A stretch of 9,117 nucleotides of DNA, taken from assembly GCA_013139935.1 (NCBI GenBank), contig WSZX01000380.1, positions 1 through 9,117 on the forward strand. The letters run 5' to 3'. A program made the translations under genes and the position numbers. The notes beneath the pieces were generated by a model that was not told the origin of the DNA, ran no database searches, and saw nothing but the letters and a program-made list of their open reading frames with translations. How positions within the stretch are numbered: the first letter of the stretch is position 1; the number at the start of each line of letters is the position of its first letter. Of the stretch, positions 7,251-9,117 are shown piece by piece. This DNA comes from Ardenticatenales bacterium (GTDB lineage Bacteria; Chloroflexota; Anaerolineae; Promineifilales; UBA4811).

Positions 7251-7299
7251 CCACGCGGGCTTGTGCTCGGGCACATGACGCTTGGGACGGGAGTGGACG

Positions 7300-7977
7300 A
7301 TGTGTGGACGATTCACCCTGGCTCTGTCACCGCAGCAACTCGAGTTGGCGTTTCCGTGGCTCGCAATCCCTCCCGAGCTGACTCCGTCCTACAATATCGC
7401 TCCCAGCCAACGGGTGGCGGTGGTACCCAACAAGGAAGAAAGAAGAGTCGAGTTATTCCAATGGGGGTTAATCCCACACTGGGCCAAAGACCGGAAGATC
7501 GGCAACCGGATGATCAACGCGCGATGTGAGACCCTGGCGGAAAAGCCATCCTTCCGCGCCGCATACCGCCGCAGACGGTGCCTGGTGTTGGCGGATGGGT
7601 TCTATGAATGGAAAAGGGCGCCTGATCGCAGAACCAAGATCCCCATCTATGTCCGGATGCGGTCTGGCGAGCCATTTGCCTTTGCCGGCCTGTGGGAGGT
7701 GTGGCGCGGGCCGGACGGAGTGCCAGTGCACTCTTGCGCCATCATCACCACGGGGCCGAACGCGCTGCTGGAACCGATCCACCCCCGGATGCCGGTCATC
7801 CTGCCGAGAGAATCGTACCAGCAATGGCTGGAGCCGGATGAGCAACCCCCTGCCCGACTTGCCACCCTGCTAAAGCCCTACCCGGCGGCCGAGATGACAG
7901 CCTATCCGGTGTCCACGCTAGTCAACAGTCCAAGGAACAACTCGCCCGCCTGCATCACCCCCGCCGGTCAGCTCTGA
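7300..7977 (+). CDS. SRAP-domain abasic-site processing protein (YedK/HMCES family)
   Basis: This 225-residue protein belongs to the family that crosslinks covalently to abasic sites in single-stranded DNA through an N-terminal cysteine, protecting the genome during replication. The start is fixed at the ATG at 7300, because the family requires MCGRF with Cys at position 2 exposed after methionine removal. GGGAG at 7289-7293 lies six bases upstream. The frame is open further upstream (TTG at 7282), but that would bury the cysteine. Other active-site residues are visible: Asn73 in INARCET, Glu103 in GFYEWK and His161 in HPRMP, matching Cys2, Asn75, Glu105 and His160 of E. coli YedK. Length is normal for bacterial members. 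It begins 49 bases after the kinase stop on the same strand, so read-through transcription is plausible, but no functional link is obvious. It ends against the convergent lactate permease gene. Confidence 0.95.
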   Translation: MCGRFTLALSPQQLELAFPWLAIPPELTPSYNIAPSQRVAVVPNKEERRVELFQWGLIPHWAKDRKIGNRMINARCETLAEKPSFRAAYRRRRCLVLADGFYEWKRAPDRRTKIPIYVRMRSGEPFAFAGLWEVWRGPDGVPVHSCAIITTGPNALLEPIHPRMPVILPRESYQQWLEPDEQPPARLATLLKPYPAAEMTAYPVSTLVNSPRNNSPACITPAGQL

Positions 7978-8028
7978 TTGCCGGCCGCCGGGAGGCGCGT
8001 GGACAGGGTCCAGAGCCGTCCGGCAATC
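7976..8028. terminator. Inverted repeat filling the convergent gap; possible bidirectional terminator
   Basis: GATTGCCGG (7976-7984) and CCGGCAATC (8020-8028) form a perfect 9-bp outer stem. Nested inside are GGC/GCC (7994-7996 with 8015-8017) and TGGAC-AGG-GTCCA (8000-8012). The structure overlaps the SRAP stop codon and ends one base before the permease stop, so it occupies the whole gap between two convergent genes. No T-run follows on either strand, so it is not a classical intrinsic terminator. It may act as a Rho-assisted or RNA-stabilising end. Confidence 0.45.
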
Positions 8029-8029
8029 A

Positions 8030-9117
8030 TCAAGCCCACAACATTGCCATCAAACCCACCACTGCGGTGATCAAAAGCGAGATGCCAAAGGCGCTGCGCA
8101 TCACCTCAGATTCCTGGCCAATACGGTCAATGCTCGCGGAGGCGTTCTGCAGCTTGGCGGGCGAGATGACGCTGGCCAACCCGCCGCCGATTCCACTGGC
8201 GGCCGCCACCAGCAGCCCGGACGCACCGATCTTTTCCGACGTGGCGAGATGCAACTCAGTCAACATCGCAATGGAAGAGGTTTCCGAACCGCTAATGAAC
8301 CCGCCCAGCAGGCCCAAAAAGGGAGCGACCAAGGGGTAGAGCTGGCCAAAGGCAGAGGCCGCGGCCGCCGCCAGCACATGGACCATGTTGCGATTGACGT
8401 CAGCAAGTTGCCAGTCTGCGCCTTTGCCGGAGTGGTTGATGACAAAGGCAATCGCGAAAAAGACGGCCGCGGCCGCCACGGGTCGCGGCGCTCGCCGGAG
8501 CCACTTTGCCACCGAGGTTTTGAGCTGCGACCGCGTTGGCCGCAGGAACGGGAGCGCCAGCGCGGTGCTCACGAGGATCCAAAAGTAAGCCTGCCAGAAG
8601 AGGCGCACCTTTTCGGCCGCGCCGGGGATGACCTCCACGGGCATCGCAAAGCGGGTGAACGTAAGCTCAAAGAACGGAAGAGAGGGTGTATTGATCAGCA
8701 GCGAGAAGAAGGTCAGAATCAACCAGGGCGAGACGGCCGCCGGTAGGTTGAGGCGACGTTCAGCGGCTCGATCACGCTCTGACAGCGCAGCCCGATCCAT
8801 CAGCGGCCGGCCGGTGACCTTTAAATAGAGCAGCATCGCCAACACGACGGCGACGCCAGCGGCGACACCGGTCAGAGTTACCATCCGCAACGCATTCATG
8901 CCCAGAGCGACAAACCCGGCCGTCAGCCCGGCTATCAGAATTGGCACCAGCCCTTTCCGGATCAGCTTCCACCGGCCGACCAGCCAGACCATCCCGAGGG
9001 CGATGCAAGTACTGACGACTGGCATAAAGCGAGCGAAATTCCCTCCTGCCTGGTTCACCGGCAGACCCACCGCATTGCCAAACACCACCACGGGGATGCC
9101 CAGCAATGCATAGGTGC
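8030..9117 (-). CDS. L-lactate permease, LctP/LldP family (5' end outside the window)
   Basis: This is the C-terminal part of an inner-membrane secondary transporter of the lactate permease family, whose known members move L-lactate or glycolate with protons. The frame runs open from the right edge at 9117 to the TGA at 8032-8030, giving about 361 residues. A TTG at 9106 is not a true start, since the frame continues upstream without a stop. Family members have ~500-590 residues, so ~150-200 are missing. About ten hydrophobic helices are visible. Landmarks are FGNAVGLPVN (family form close to FGAVGTPI), GGFISGSETSS (family form close to GAFISGSNTVS) and the late segment VISPAKLQNASAS before a final helix ending MAMLWA. 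The substitutions in these motifs mark it as a divergent member, so the substrate is likely but not certainly lactate or a related 2-hydroxy acid. Its promoter lies outside the window. Confidence 0.87.
   Translation of the reverse strand, partial: TYALLGIPVVVFGNAVGLPVNQAGGNFARFMPVVSTCIALGMVWLVGRWKLIRKGLVPILIAGLTAGFVALGMNALRMVTLTGVAAGVAVVLAMLLYLKVTGRPLMDRAALSERDRAAERRLNLPAAVSPWLILTFFSLLINTPSLPFFELTFTRFAMPVEVIPGAAEKVRLFWQAYFWILVSTALALPFLRPTRSQLKTSVAKWLRRAPRPVAAAAVFFAIAFVINHSGKGADWQLADVNRNMVHVLAAAAASAFGQLYPLVAPFLGLLGGFISGSETSSIAMLTELHLATSEKIGASGLLVAAASGIGGGLASVISPAKLQNASASIDRIGQESEVMRSAFGISLLITAVVGLMAMLWA

Noticed and set aside
7263..7274. Small hairpin GTGC-TCGG-GCAC between the kinase and SRAP genes as a terminator
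   Set aside because: The stem is only four to five pairs with no T-run, too weak to call as a terminator.

Overview
This GC-rich 9.1 kb window looks like ordinary bacterial chromosome with tightly packed genes. Several features fit a Chloroflexota-type (Anaerolineae-like) genome: a giant multi-GAF hybrid histidine kinase, sigma70-like TATAAT boxes and GC-rich intergenic hairpins. That taxonomic guess is inference only, because no rRNA or other marker is present.

Layout: (1) 1-640, minus strand: the N-terminal ~213 residues of triosephosphate isomerase (tpiA), cut by the left window edge. (2) 641-986: a divergent intergenic region with TATAAT boxes on both strands, a strong GC-rich hairpin and a small operator-like palindrome. 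(3) 987-1817, plus: a class II (zinc) aldolase of the fuculose-phosphate aldolase/adducin family, with an N-terminal extension resembling the first ~45 residues of EutQ and EutT. (4) 1821-7250, plus, three bases after the aldolase: a 1,809-residue hybrid sensor kinase. Its order is signal peptide, periplasmic SBP_bac_3 domain, one membrane helix, four GAF, PAS, GAF, PAS, HisKA, HATPase_c, receiver. (5) 7300-7977, plus: an SRAP-domain protein (YedK/HMCES family, abasic-site DNA-protein crosslinking). (6) 8030-9117, minus: the C-terminal ~361 residues of an LctP/LldP-type lactate permease, cut by the right edge. An inverted repeat fills the gap between the convergent SRAP and permease genes.

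How the genes may work together (inference): the aldolase and kinase look co-transcribed from an extended -10 promoter at 921-949, possibly with the SRAP gene. If the aldolase acts on a fuculose- or rhamnulose-phosphate-like substrate, its products would be dihydroxyacetone phosphate, the substrate of the divergent TPI, and lactaldehyde, which is convertible to lactate, the substrate of the permease family. The kinase could then couple an extracellular small molecule to this locus. No dedicated output regulator lies in the window.

Nothing here is clearly a new mobile, defence or RNA system. The most unusual points are the kinase architecture and its coupling to an aldolase, the EutQ/EutT-like extension on the aldolase, an 11-residue insertion in TPI next to the catalytic histidine, and a 3 x 24 bp in-frame tandem repeat inside the kinase.
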